From positions 1,989,146 through 2,053,145 of the forward strand of contig RPFO01000034.1 in the NCBI GenBank assembly GCA_009746045.1: DNA of 64,000 bases, read 5' to 3'. The position numbers and the translations under genes were made by a program. The stretch comes from Mesostigma viride. Its lineage: Eukaryota; Streptophyta; Mesostigmatophyceae; Mesostigmatales; Mesostigmataceae. The notes below the pieces were generated by a model, which was not told the DNA's origin, did not search any database, and saw nothing but the letters and a program-made list of their open reading frames with translations. Positions 31,360 through 41,714 of this stretch are shown one piece after another (the stretch's first letter is position 1; each line of letters begins with the position of its first letter).

Positions 31360-33240
31360 AGTTCTAGTACGAGCCACGAGCCACGAGCCACGAGGTAGCC
31401 ATGGCTGACGGCGGAGCTCACAACTTTCACGTTTGAGCACCGAATTCAGCTGTGCATATCACAATCGCTTCGTCTTTCTAAGACGCACATGCTGATATCA
31501 TTTTCCGAAGCTATTACGCAATATATATATGACGAGCGCTTGTCGGTGGCGCTGACTCGGGCCATGGCTGACATCATGCTCCGCCGTACGCGGGCTGATT
31601 TTGCGGTGCAGCAGGGCTATTAGGTTCCTCCCGTTAGGCGTTTCCATTGGTCTTATCGTAGTATAGAGCTTTGACATGGCTCTGTACATAGGTTTATAGC
31701 TGGGCGTTTGCTTTGGTTTGAGTGATTTCACTCTGCTGTAAGTAATTATATTTTTAATATATATGACGAGCAACGCTCCTCGACGCAACGCAGCCTGGCG
31801 GCTGCGTTAGGCAATGAAAATACGTCTGCAGCTACGGCTGCAGCTTCGCCCTCAGGTCCGGCAGGCATGCAGCGGTGACACTAGTCGCGCACTGGTGGTC
31901 GCCCCGCACCCTCCCGGCCTTCATGCCTCGCCTTCGAAGCCTCGCCTGAGCCCAAACGCAGCCGCCCAACCGAACCTAGCCTTTGACGTTAATTGACGGT
32001 TTATTTTCGATCCGACCTTCGACGTCAACTGACCCGGCTATTTCGACAGGCCACACATCCGAATACTGGCTGGAGCTCGTGTTTTATGGGTCGTATATGC
32101 CTCCCTTCTTGACCTGTGCCAGCGCCTCCAACGCCACAAATGCTCCCGCAGCCAGTCTGACGGCCAGTTTCAGCCCCGCGCACCTGACCCGTCTGGCTGC
32201 ATGGTCGCGACCGCGCCTTCAGCTTGCCGCCGTCTTTTCCATCCCGTTCAGCGTGCTTCCGCGGACCTCTGCCAACCCATCCCCTTGACCGAATCCACCC
32301 TCCTCCTCCACCTCCACGCAGCCGATCTCACAGCACGTACGTGACGCCCCTCGCTGCAGATTTGGCAGCTGTGGGTCGCACGCTGGCTGCTGAGCTCCCC
32401 ACCATCCCCACCGCCACTGCCACCCTCCTCGCCTCCATGCACCCCGCCCCCGGCCCCCCTCCGCCTCCACCGACTCCATCACCGCCCAGCTCCGCGACAT
32501 CGACAAGCACCTTCTTAAGGACAATGCAATCGCCATCGAGGTCCTGCAAAACACCGCAGCAGGCCTCACCGCCCAGGCGGTGAAGGACATGGCCGCCAAG
32601 CCCGCCCCAGCTGGCCTGGCTGGCGATGCTCCTCAATCCCATCCCGACCTGGGCGGACATGTTAAGCAGCACACCACCTCCACCATCTCCGCCGTCGCAG
32701 CACAGCTCCAGCAGCAGACGCTCGACCGCGAGGAGGCCGAGCTCGCCAAGCGCAGCCTCAACGTCATCGTCAAGAACTTCAACATGGAGAAAGCTTGCAT
32801 GTGCATTTGCAAGAGAGAAATTCTTGGTCGCATGGGCCTTACTGGTGAGATCGAGCTGCATGGTACGTCGCCCCACCGCCTTCCCCGCGCGCGCGCGGGG
32901 TATTAAAGGCAGGGGCGCCCCCGCTCCTCCTCACCTTTAAGAACCCGGCGGCGGACAAGATTTCTTTTCTCGGACGCCGCAAGCGGCTCGAGAAGACTCA
33001 CTTCACCCTTGACGACGACTTGACCCTGGCGCAGCAACAACGGCGACGGGAGCTATGGCCGACCTACCTCCAGCTCCGGCAGACCAAGGCGGGGCAGCCG
33101 GTGTACTGGAAGGGGGCGGCCATCTACGTCGGCCACAAGCCCTGGCATGCGACCCCCGCGGCACCAACGACTCCAGACGCCCCAGCTTAGGGGAATACAG
33201 CAGTAGTAGTGTAGAATAGATAGACCGTGGCCATGTACAT
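31360..33240 (+). mobile_element. LINE ORF1-only element, copy 2
   Basis: Inverted relative to copy 1. The 5' UTR (gagccacgaggtagccatgg .. cgcttcgtctttctaagacg) is the reverse complement of 22640-22780. A ~230-bp segment before the ORF1 start is flanked by two aatatatatgacgagc copies and is absent from copy 1. The 3' UTR after the stop (gggaatacagcagtagtagt) matches that of copy 1. No ORF2 follows. Confidence 0.78.
31763..33190 (+). pseudogene. LINE ORF1 protein, copy 2, frame-broken
   Basis: Starts MTSN; a one-base loss against copy 1 shifts the frame at once. Recognisable further on: TPLAADLAAVGRTLAAELPT, a coiled-coil region (AAQLQQQTLDREEAELAKRS at about 32700-32760) and the tail RRKRLEK, FTLDDDLTLAQQQRRRELWP, VYWKGAAIYVG, stop at 33190. 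Confidence 0.75.
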
Positions 33241-34293
33241 GTCAGTAAGCCTCCTACAGGCTCTATACCAGCTGAGTCACGAGTATTATTTAGCCATGTA
33301 CATGTGTGCCTATAATGTGCCACACTCCAGATGATGCCTATAGCTTTATCTAGTTATTATGCTGTGCCCATGCAGAGAGCTGCTCTCTGCTGATCGAGAT
33401 GCCACGCTGAGTCTAGCTAGCTCATGTATAGCTATGCTGATCGTCCCCCCCATGACAGGCTCCCCCTTAGCTGGGCATAGCTTGATAGATCATGGGGATG
33501 CAGGTGCCCTGGTGCACCCCGAGCCAAGAAGTGTCGTTTACATTCCCACCCTTGCAGGAAGTCGCTTAGAATGTACTATAGGCCATATTGTGCCCCTTCT
33601 CTGGGCTATGTGCTACATATACTACCGGCTCCCAACGGAGTTATGTTCCTAATTAATTAATTCCTAATTAATTAATTACAGCTGGGTTGTGGGCACCACG
33701 GCCCGAATCGCTATGAATGCCATACGCGGTCACACGCGGAGCCCCCACAGACTTGGGGGTGGTCTCCTTCATCACTACTTGCCATCTATCCTTGCGTACC
33801 ATATGCCTCCATATGACAGACAAACCAGGAGGCTGCCCGGGTGTGAGCCCGTCACGTCTAGTGTAGCATGTCATGTCCATGCGCATGAGTCTATCACAAA
33901 AAGTCCACGGGTGGCGGCCCTGCCGCGCGCGGCCTGGGGCACGCCAGGTGAGGACATAACGCCCAGGCTGGGCGGGCTTGGCAGTGCCAGCTAGTCTATC
34001 TGATGCCGGTCTACCTGATCTGCACTAGCTATCAAAGATTAAAAGAACATACCTCCGTGGGGAGGATATGTAATACATATCCCTGAGAAAGACGCATGCA
34101 CAGTCACGTGTCTATTAATAAATTAAGGGGACTCGGCGCGGCGAATATTAAGCTAAGGCTATTATGGCTGGTTTACCGTGCGTTAGCGGTACGTGCACGT
34201 CCATGACTAGGTATCATGCAGTGGTGGCAAGGCTAGGCAAGCATTCTAGGCGTGGCTGCCATGGCGGCAGTGACTACCAATTTTTAGCTAGGG
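33241..34293. repeat. Dispersed repeats, minus copy of the ctccgttgggag family; no gene
   Basis: 33520-33665 is the reverse complement of the block seen at 12690-12842 and 30744-30935, ending in attaattaattcctaattaa. A partial plus copy lies at 34046-34085. The rest shows no recognisable gene. Confidence 0.65.
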
Positions 34294-34336
34294 CTATATT
34301 TCTAGCTCGCCGGGGGTGTCCACATCTTGTGGTTGA
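34294..34336 (-). pseudogene. C-terminal tip of LINE ORF1 copy 3, cut off by the DNA transposon
   Basis: Joining 41715 to 34336 continues the ORF1 frame through about 15 residues to TAG at 34294-34296, in place of the C terminus seen in copy 2 after its YWKGAA block. Confidence 0.6.
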
Positions 34337-34339
34337 TCA

Positions 34340-34371
34340 CCCTAGCCTAATATGGATTTGTACTACAGCAC
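34340..34371 (+). repeat. Left terminal inverted repeat of the DNA transposon
   Basis: 32 bp matching the reverse complement of 41680-41711 except one base. It overlaps a hairpin atttgtacta cagcac tagtacaaat at 34355-34380. Confidence 0.88.
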
Positions 34372-34452
34372 TAGTACAAATTGGTTTTTTTTCAACATTG
34401 TTATTTAATGCCTCTCATAGGTCCAAAGCATGGAGGTCAGTGTCCCAACATG

Positions 34453-34834
34453 TGGTGACACCGTGACACCGTGACACCGTGACACCGTGACACCGTGACA
34501 TCACAACACTAGCATTTCACAGTTTGTATGATGTCACATGGTAATGTGACGTTCAGCACTGGTATCATGATGTCCACATGTAAGCTAAAGCGCTGCCCAA
34601 CATGACGTGACACCGTGACATCATGACACCGTGACATCGTGACACCGTGACACCGTGACATCACAACACTAGCTAGCATTTCACAGTTTGTATGATGTCA
34701 CAAGGTAATGTGATGTACAGCACTGATATCATGATGTCCACATGTAAGCTGAAGCGCTGCCCAACATGACGTGACACCGCACGACATCATGACACCGTGA
34801 CATCGTGACACCGTGACATCGTGACACCGTGACA
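34453..34834 (+). repeat. Left subterminal array, octamer gtgacacc
   Basis: Runs of gtgacacc/gtgacatc alternate with two ~163-bp copies of a longer unit (caacactagcatttcacagt .. cgctgcccaacatgac). Confidence 0.92.
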
Positions 34835-35554
34835 TTGAATCTTGCTATGTATGGAGATATCGTTTTTCACTTCTCTAACTTGAGTAATGCAAGCACAAGG
34901 CAACATAATTAGTTTTGAACCCCTGAAAAGAAAGAACCTTACATGCCCTACGTCTCAGAACACTGTTGCATCATGCATGACACCAGGACACGGTGACAAA
35001 GTGGCATGGCACAAGATACAACTGCATTTGACACCAAATATTGATAAGGCTAAACAACTAGCCTTCATTCCTAAATAGCCATGCATGCATCACATTCTTT
35101 ACTGAAATATGACATGGATCTACTAAGTCAACCATGCAGTCACATGTGAGTCTCAAACCATTAAAACAGGTATGCGCATATGTGTATTCCATCTGGGTTT
35201 GATGCCCAGGCGCATACCATTAATTAGACAACTAGTCCAAAACAATGCATGTCTCACTTAATAGTCATCATAATACACATCTTGTTCCAGATTGTTATTT
35301 GGTATTTCACCAGACGCCTCCGAGGCACTGCGTCCGATGATGCCTGGTGCAAAACAATAGCATTTATAGCACGCAAAACAAGAAAGCAAAACAAGAAAGT
35401 TACGTATTTTCTCCGACACCAAACGTCATCGTACCCTCCATGCAGCAGCCTCGTGCAAGCTGAATTGCATAGAAGCTGCAACTACGATTCTATTCATGAA
35501 AGCATACAGGCAGGCAGTCGACATCCCAAGCAGGATAACCCCCCTAAACAACAA

Positions 35555-35659
35555 CCCCTCGCGGGGGGCGCGTGAAAACGGCAAAGGCAAAGCGGAGCCC
35601 GCCGCCTTTGGGCGGGCGGAGCGGAGCCTTAGACGTTTTCACGCGCCCCCCGCGAGGGG
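35555..35659. repeat. Perfect 26-bp inverted repeat (fold-back, 105 bp)
   Basis: Arms 35555-35580 (cccctcgcggggggcgcgtg..) and 35634-35659 pair without mismatch. The 53-bp centre is itself G/C-rich and partly self-complementary. It could be a small fold-back/MITE or a strong RNA hairpin inside the DNA transposon. Confidence 0.88.
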
Positions 35660-36094
35660 AAATTTTTTTTGGAAAATGGGGCAAACCATGGGGGTTTTCT
35701 TACGGAATTTACCTGCGATCTTCCTTGCGATGCAGTTTTGCCTGGTCGCTCGCGCTCCCCGTCCGAACCGCCATCAGAGGCTGCATTAATTCTATTAAGC
35801 TCATTCAGCGCGCCCCGGACGTACACGGTTGATTTCTTATCTTTTGGTTGTTCATCTGCCTTCCCGTCTACAGCAGCGCCATCATCGGCTGTCTCGGCAT
35901 GCTCTGCACGTTCATCCGAGCCATACTGTTCATGGATTTCTGCCGGCGGCTGCTGTTCGCCGCTAGCCATCGCAGCTATATCCTATCAAACTCCGCTGTC
36001 CTAAAAACACGAACAAACACGAGGGCACGCAAATTATCTACGTCGTGCGTCCAGAAGTACTTGTCGAGCTTAATCTGTATATTATTTTGCGTTC

Positions 36095-36286
36095 AAGTTC
36101 TCCGGACCTCGTGACATCGGGTGCATGCCTTCGTTCCCGAGGTCGATGTCCCGAGGTCCCGAGAACTTGCGGCCCAAATTTAGGTGGTGTCCCGAGGTCC
36201 CGACACCTGATTGGCCCGTTGAGATTCGCTCAGAATCAAGAGCAATCAATGCGGACCACGAGTAGCTCGGACCTCGTGACACCACC
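36095..36286. repeat. Two nested inverted pairs carrying the octamer core
   Basis: 36095-36118 pairs with 36145-36168 (22/24); 36183-36200 pairs with 36269-36286 (17/18). All share ggacctcg and two contain cgtgacatc or cgtgacacc, the core of the terminal arrays. Confidence 0.75.
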
Positions 36287-38812
36287 TCGGGCCAGGCGGG
36301 TGCACTTGCACGCCGATATATCGACAACGATGGAAGATTGCATCGGTAAAATGTATTCTAAAGACTTTGACCGAACGACTTTCTTCATTACCGCTGCAAC
36401 TTTTTTTTCCTGAGCTACCGCATATTTCCGACCAATTTCAAGGCTGCGTCAGGCTTGGCAGACCCATACTTCGTATATATATGCGTTTGCCCCGAACGTC
36501 ATGTTTAATGCAGGCTTTGTGGACTCTAAAGACGCCCACGATGTTGGGGCTTTTATCAGCCTCTGGACATGTACAAACTGCGGTCAGCAGGTGAATGCCG
36601 GAACGAGTTCTGCGGCGGGGTGTGCGAAACAGACATCAAGCGCACGGCAGACATGGATACCTCCGAGCGGTATGTTCCCTTATTCAAATCTACGGGCCAA
36701 TTCACTCCTTGTTGAATCCCTGACCTTGTCACGGATGAATATGTTACCAGTTCCCCATCTCCGGAGTTTCTCTTTTGGTCATCTTCTTATCTTACGGGAG
36801 GTGCGTCATGAATCGTATAGCGAGCTACGGTTTCATGGCGAGCCTTTTCTTCACATCAGCGACGTACAGGTTACCTTAGAGGCTAGGGATGTCAAGGAAC
36901 TCTTCACACGGATATTAGGGAGGGTGCATGACGGATTGCGGGCAAGATATTACGGGCTGGCTGGCAGCCTTGCAGCGCTATTGCCTCCGATCGATGGCAA
37001 TGATTTGCAGGCAGGGCTATGGATCACAAAGCTGTTGCTTTGCTCTAGTTGTACATGCTGCAATTTATTGGCATTGTGCTCACGGCAAGTAATGTTGCAT
37101 GACATGGTTGACCACGAAGATTGATGGAAAACCTTGAAGCAATTGGTGGCTTTCTTGGATGCTCGATGGCTTCACATGCTTGTGAGTCCATAAAACCCAC
37201 TGTATACGTGCCCACCATCTCTAAGCTGAAAGCATCTGCCTTCAACAAGCATCTTAAGACATGCATGCACATGAGAACTGTCATGGTTTGTGGAGAGGGT
37301 GGCATATTGCGTGAGAGTGGAGAGAGGACAGTGGCCGGGCTAGGCCAGCTACCTGTGCTGCCACACGGCCGGGCGGCAAACACTGATGCACAAGCTGCCT
37401 TACACGCCAGCACCCAAGCTGCCTTCACACCCCTGAATGATGAGCAGAGGGCATCCTGGACGGCCGCATCCATGCAGTTCATGCAGTTCAGGCTGTGCGT
37501 GCTGGCCAAGGGCACGGGTAAATGAGCCAATGGCGGGCTATTATTACGCACGTTGCAACCAGCGCCAATGAAGCAACCCAAGCCTGCCCTCCTGACAGGT
37601 ATGTGTGTTTTGTTTTCTCATGTGGTGTGCACAACCAGCAATCCTTTATTTCCCTATGATGCATGTTTGCGGAATTCTGGCAACCTGGCACATGGCCAAA
37701 CTCCTCAATGTCAGGGGTGGGAGGGGTTGTTTGTCAAGTGGATAGACACACGCACATGCTCAACACCTCTTGCTCCAATGCCACTGCCACTCACCCAGAA
37801 ACTCAGGCACAACCACGCACGATCGCTAAGCTGCTAGCCAGAATCGCAGTCCTCACCAAAGTGAGGGATGGGGCACCAGCTAGTTTGACAGTCTGGCTGA
37901 GGACGTGCAGGAGTTGAATGACATATCTGAAGCAAGTAGTCACGGATGGCTTGGAGAAACATGGTGAAGCATGCATGGGCATGCATCTCATGTTGACAAG
38001 GGCCAGAGCAAGAGCATGAGCACGATGCATGTGCCTATGTAGAGGCCATTGGGCTTGCACTATCTGTTGAAGACAACTGCGGTATTGTGGCCAAGCGGCT
38101 CACCGGGGATGTGCAGTGGCTTCTTCATGCTAGGTATGATGGCGGCCAAGTGCAGTCCTTTGGTGGCATATTTCAAGCCGGCAACCTCGAGGTAGCAACT
38201 GAGCAGTGTATGAGCTGTCTGGCTATGCACCACAGCGCTGGCTGAGGAGATCTAGTCCAACTTGGAAGCTGCGTTGCCAGCAACGTGGGCCCCTATAACA
38301 GAGACAGGGACATGGGGGCATCCATGGTGATGCAGAGGACCATGTGTGGCAACCTTGGTCAGGCGGGCCGGTTGCCAAGGGATGTGCTGCTACCAAATCA
38401 AGGCGCACAAAACACATCGCAACCATGCCGACGGCCGAGATGCCTGGCATCAGATTAGATTATTACATTGCCAAGCTGAGTTTGCGGCTACCGTGCGTGC
38501 TGTGGGTTTGAACTGATCATGCTAGCCAACGTGACAGTTGGCAGTTCTTATGTCTAACAAGCCCCTACTTGAAAATTGCCTTAGCATGGCCGTATGCACA
38601 TATATACAACCATGTCTAGCCACTGTTCATGTTCATATATCTTTGTCTGTGTGTCACAAAAGTTGTGTTATATTATCTGTGCAAGGTCTGAACAGTTAGC
38701 AACACAGTTGGTGGGAGTTGGCCATACCGTTACTAAAGAACTTTGCATCCAAGGTTGAGTGATTAGCTGGAAACTCGCAGGTGTTGCATGGACCAGTGAA
38801 CCCAATGACACT

Positions 38813-39331
38813 TGATGGACCTGAAGTTTTGTGCAATGTCTGAAATGACATGATGATTAACATGGGCGCTTGTTTTCAGCCTCACCTGAGCACATCTTGC
38901 ATGGGAACTGCAAGAAATGTGGCGGAAATGCAAAAAACGCACATTTTTTCTCACATTTGCTAGCAAGCTGTCAATGAATGAAGTACAACAGACCTGGATT
39001 TTTGTGCAATGTCTACTATGATGATATTTAATATGCTTGCAAGTTTCCAGCCCCAACTGAGCACATCTTGTATGAAAACTGTCATGAAATGTGTGAAAAA
39101 AACGCGAAAAACGTGCATTTTTGCTAGCATTTGGTGGCATTTTGTTACCAAATACAGTACGATGGACCTGATTTTTTGTGCCATGTCTACATTTATGATG
39201 TGTAACGTGATTGCAAATTTCCAGCCTCGACTGAACACATCTTCCATGGAAACTGCTATGAGATGTGGTGAAACGGTGCGTTTTTGCTAGCATTTGGTGG
39301 CAGTTTGTCACCAAATGAGGTCAGATGACCA
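38813..39331 (+). repeat. Three tandem ~172-bp repeats
   Basis: Each starts near gacctg..ttttgtgc(a/c)atgtct, continues with agcctc/agccccaactgagcacatctt and ends tttgctagcatttggtggca. The first copy is the most diverged. Confidence 0.85.
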
Positions 39332-39617
39332 TGGGACATGGTGCACAGATGGTAGACATGAGCATAAGCCTACATGCAAACAGCCAGGTCAGGAGCTCTT
39401 TATTTGCATATCAAATGGTATTTGTTTGTATTAAAATCTGGAAAGTTGCTAAAAATAGACATGCCAAAAATAGACCAACCGATGTCGAAAAATTCTGGAA
39501 AGTCAAATTCCTTTTACTGGTGTCATGGACATGCTGCCTACCAATATCTAGCATGTTTGGACTCAATTTGCTCCTTGTAGGGCTTATAAGGGCATTTTTT
39601 GGCACTTTCATACCGTT

Positions 39618-40745
39618 GTGGGCTTGGGTAGCACTGCTGGACGGCGTGTTCGAGGATCCCGTTCAATATCTGCCAGGATTGGGGAGGCCAAAGCGCTTTG
39701 TGAGCTATGGATTCGGCGTTGGTTACGCCCAGCAGTTGAGAAAGATCCTCGAGATGGCCGCAGCATTCTTGAGCAACCCTGCAAGAAGACTTTGTACTCG
39801 GAGTATGTTAGGGAGAGACAAGATTACAATGCACCTGTGGTTAGTATTTCGCTTTTCAGGACAATCTTCAAAGCAGTGGCGACAATCATGGAAGTCCATG
39901 TTGAGCGTTTTCGCACAAAGGTTATGGGTGAATGTTCCCGCTGTCGAAAGCTGAAGGATGCCATTTTGTTTTACCGGACCACTGACCGGGCCAGGTGGGA
40001 GGCCAGTAAGGAGAAGTTAGCTGATCACACTGATTTCTTTAATGGGGAGCGGATGGCTTATCTGCAGCGAAGGTTCGAAGGCGCCAAGCATTTTTTTGTT
40101 TCCATAGTCATGGATGGTTTGGCAAAGATGAAGACAGCGGTTCCAACGAGGGGGAGCGCCTCGAAAGAGTGGCTTAGCAGCCGCCAGCTTCATATACCGT
40201 ACCAGTTAGTCTGCTCTATTTTGCACGGGGTGAGGACGTATTTTTGGGTCATCATGCCATGGGTAGCTAATTCTGAGGTTTCTGGTAATTCAGGGCGCGT
40301 CACGGCAACAGTGCTCACGCATCAGTTGTTGGAAGTGGTTGTTGAGCGTCCATGGGAGAAGTCCACTGATCCTGAGATTCGTGAGTTTGGCCTTGCCCCT
40401 AACCTCGTCCTTCAAGTGGATGGGGGTGGGGACAACATGAACAACGAGTTGTTGGGGTTCCTAGCTGTTCTCATTGTCCGCCGCCTCTTTGCTCGCATCA
40501 GGGTGTGCCGGCTTCCACCGGGACACACACACAATGATGCTGACCAAAGGTTTGGTTGGTTCATCCGGTGGTACAACGGCATCAAGAACCGTGTGTCAGA
40601 TCTTCCACCGGTGCTGATGCTGACGTTTCAAGACGTGCTGCAGGGGCTGAAGCGTGCCTTTGCACAGCAGTGTGCAAGGGTGCATAACAATCAGTGCATG
40701 GCTGGTTATCGCGAGGTCATGTTTTGCCTGGCATGGTCCCTCTAA
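39618..40745 (+). CDS. Candidate transposase, DUF7869-like
   Basis: 375 residues on the plus strand. CSRCRKLKD (residues 106-114) is followed by an H-rich, helical part and then three acidic motifs typical of an RNase H-fold integrase: FVSIVMDGLAK (Asp166), LVLQVDGGGDNMNNE (Asp268) and LPPGHTHNDADQRFG (Asp307/Asp309). The G-H-T-H-x-D-x-D-Q pattern is the mark of the DUF7869 family of plants, algae and oomycetes as I recall it. No proven reaction is known to me for that family. The position inside a TIR-bounded element makes transposase the natural reading. The ATG at 39618 may be internal; in-frame codons continue upstream and further exons may exist. Stop TAA at 40743. Confidence 0.65.
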   Translation: MGLGSTAGRRVRGSRSISARIGEAKALCELWIRRWLRPAVEKDPRDGRSILEQPCKKTLYSEYVRERQDYNAPVVSISLFRTIFKAVATIMEVHVERFRTKVMGECSRCRKLKDAILFYRTTDRARWEASKEKLADHTDFFNGERMAYLQRRFEGAKHFFVSIVMDGLAKMKTAVPTRGSASKEWLSSRQLHIPYQLVCSILHGVRTYFWVIMPWVANSEVSGNSGRVTATVLTHQLLEVVVERPWEKSTDPEIREFGLAPNLVLQVDGGGDNMNNELLGFLAVLIVRRLFARIRVCRLPPGHTHNDADQRFGWFIRWYNGIKNRVSDLPPVLMLTFQDVLQGLKRAFAQQCARVHNNQCMAGYREVMFCLAWSL

Positions 40746-41066
40746 TGATGACTCTATGTCATAAATGTCCCTCACTATAACGACTCAATGAGAATGTGTT
40801 ATAATTTTTCATTTTAAGTTAGACATGTATGATGTCAATGAGGCACCCATGAATATACTTAGTTGTCTCTTTTATACAGTCACATGATGTGTTCCCACGT
40901 ACCATGCTGAAATAAATTATGTGCATGCTTAAATATTGTCAAGGCAAGCAGCAATTAATAAACGCTTAGCTGCAATTTGTGAATGCTTACATGTGTATAG
41001 TTAGACAACTACAATGTCAATACAATTCTGCAAAGATGTGTCTTTACATGCAATATGAGGCGCCAT

Positions 41067-41590
41067 GGTGGTGTCACGGTGTCACGGTGTCACGGTGTCA
41101 CGGAGTCACGGTGTCCAGGTCATCTAGGGCAACCTTGTCATTATCAAATAGACATATAATCCCCATTACTTAATCACTAAATGTGCAAAGATGTGTGTTT
41201 ACATGCAATATGAGGCGCCATGGTGGTGTCACGGTGTCACGGTGTCACGGTGTCACGGTGTCACGGTGTCACGTTGTCCAGGTCATCTAGGGCAACCTTG
41301 TCATCATCAAATAGACATATAATCCCCATTACTTAATCACTAAATGTGCAAAGATGTGTGTTTACATGCAATATGAGGCGCCATGGTGGTGTCACGGTGT
41401 CACGGTGTCACGGTGTCACGGTGTCACGGAGTCACGGTGTCCAGGTCATCTAGGGCAACCTTGTCATTATCAAATAGACATATAATCCCCATTACTTAAT
41501 CACTAAATGTGCAAAGATGTGTGTTTACATGCAATATGAGGCGCCATGGTGGTGTCACGGTGTCACGGTGTCACGGTGTCACGGTGTCAC
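41067..41590 (-). repeat. Right subterminal array, octamer in inverted orientation
   Basis: ggtgtcac runs alternate with about four ~160-bp copies of a longer unit (gtgcaaagatgtgtgtttac .. gaggcgccatggtg). The octamer is the reverse complement of that at the left end; the long units differ between ends. Confidence 0.92.
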
Positions 41591-41679
41591 AGGTCCTATG
41601 AACTTCCCCTTCCTCAAAGACTTTAGTTGAGATGTGAGATGCATAGAAATGCAACTTTGAAAAATGAAGTACAAATGGC

Positions 41680-41711
41680 GTGCTCTAGTACAAATCCATA
41701 TTAGGCTAGGG
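41680..41711 (-). repeat. Right terminal inverted repeat of the DNA transposon
   Basis: Mirror of 34340-34371, followed by the tca duplication at 41712-41714. Confidence 0.88.
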
Positions 41712-41714
41712 TCA

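Larger units (their letters stand above)
34840..39617 (+). other. Interior of the DNA transposon left of the transposase, unassigned
   Basis: Open stretches at 36501-37124 and 37121-37525 could be exons of the transposase or of a second protein; a Cys-rich patch lies at about 36590-36660 in another frame. No family recognised. Three ~172-bp repeats occupy 38813-39331. Confidence 0.35.
34340..41711 (+). mobile_element. DNA transposon (7.4 kb) with octamer-array ends
   Basis: The first and last 32 bp are inverted repeats with one mismatch (begin CCCTAGCCTAATATGGATTT). tca lies outside both ends (34337-34339, 41712-41714), a 3-bp target duplication; removal restores a LINE ORF1 frame. Both ends carry arrays of the octamer CACCGTGA in opposite orientation. 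One large candidate transposase is inside. The superfamily is not assigned; 3-bp duplications are known for CACTA and PIF/Harbinger, but the ends do not begin CACTA. Confidence 0.82.
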
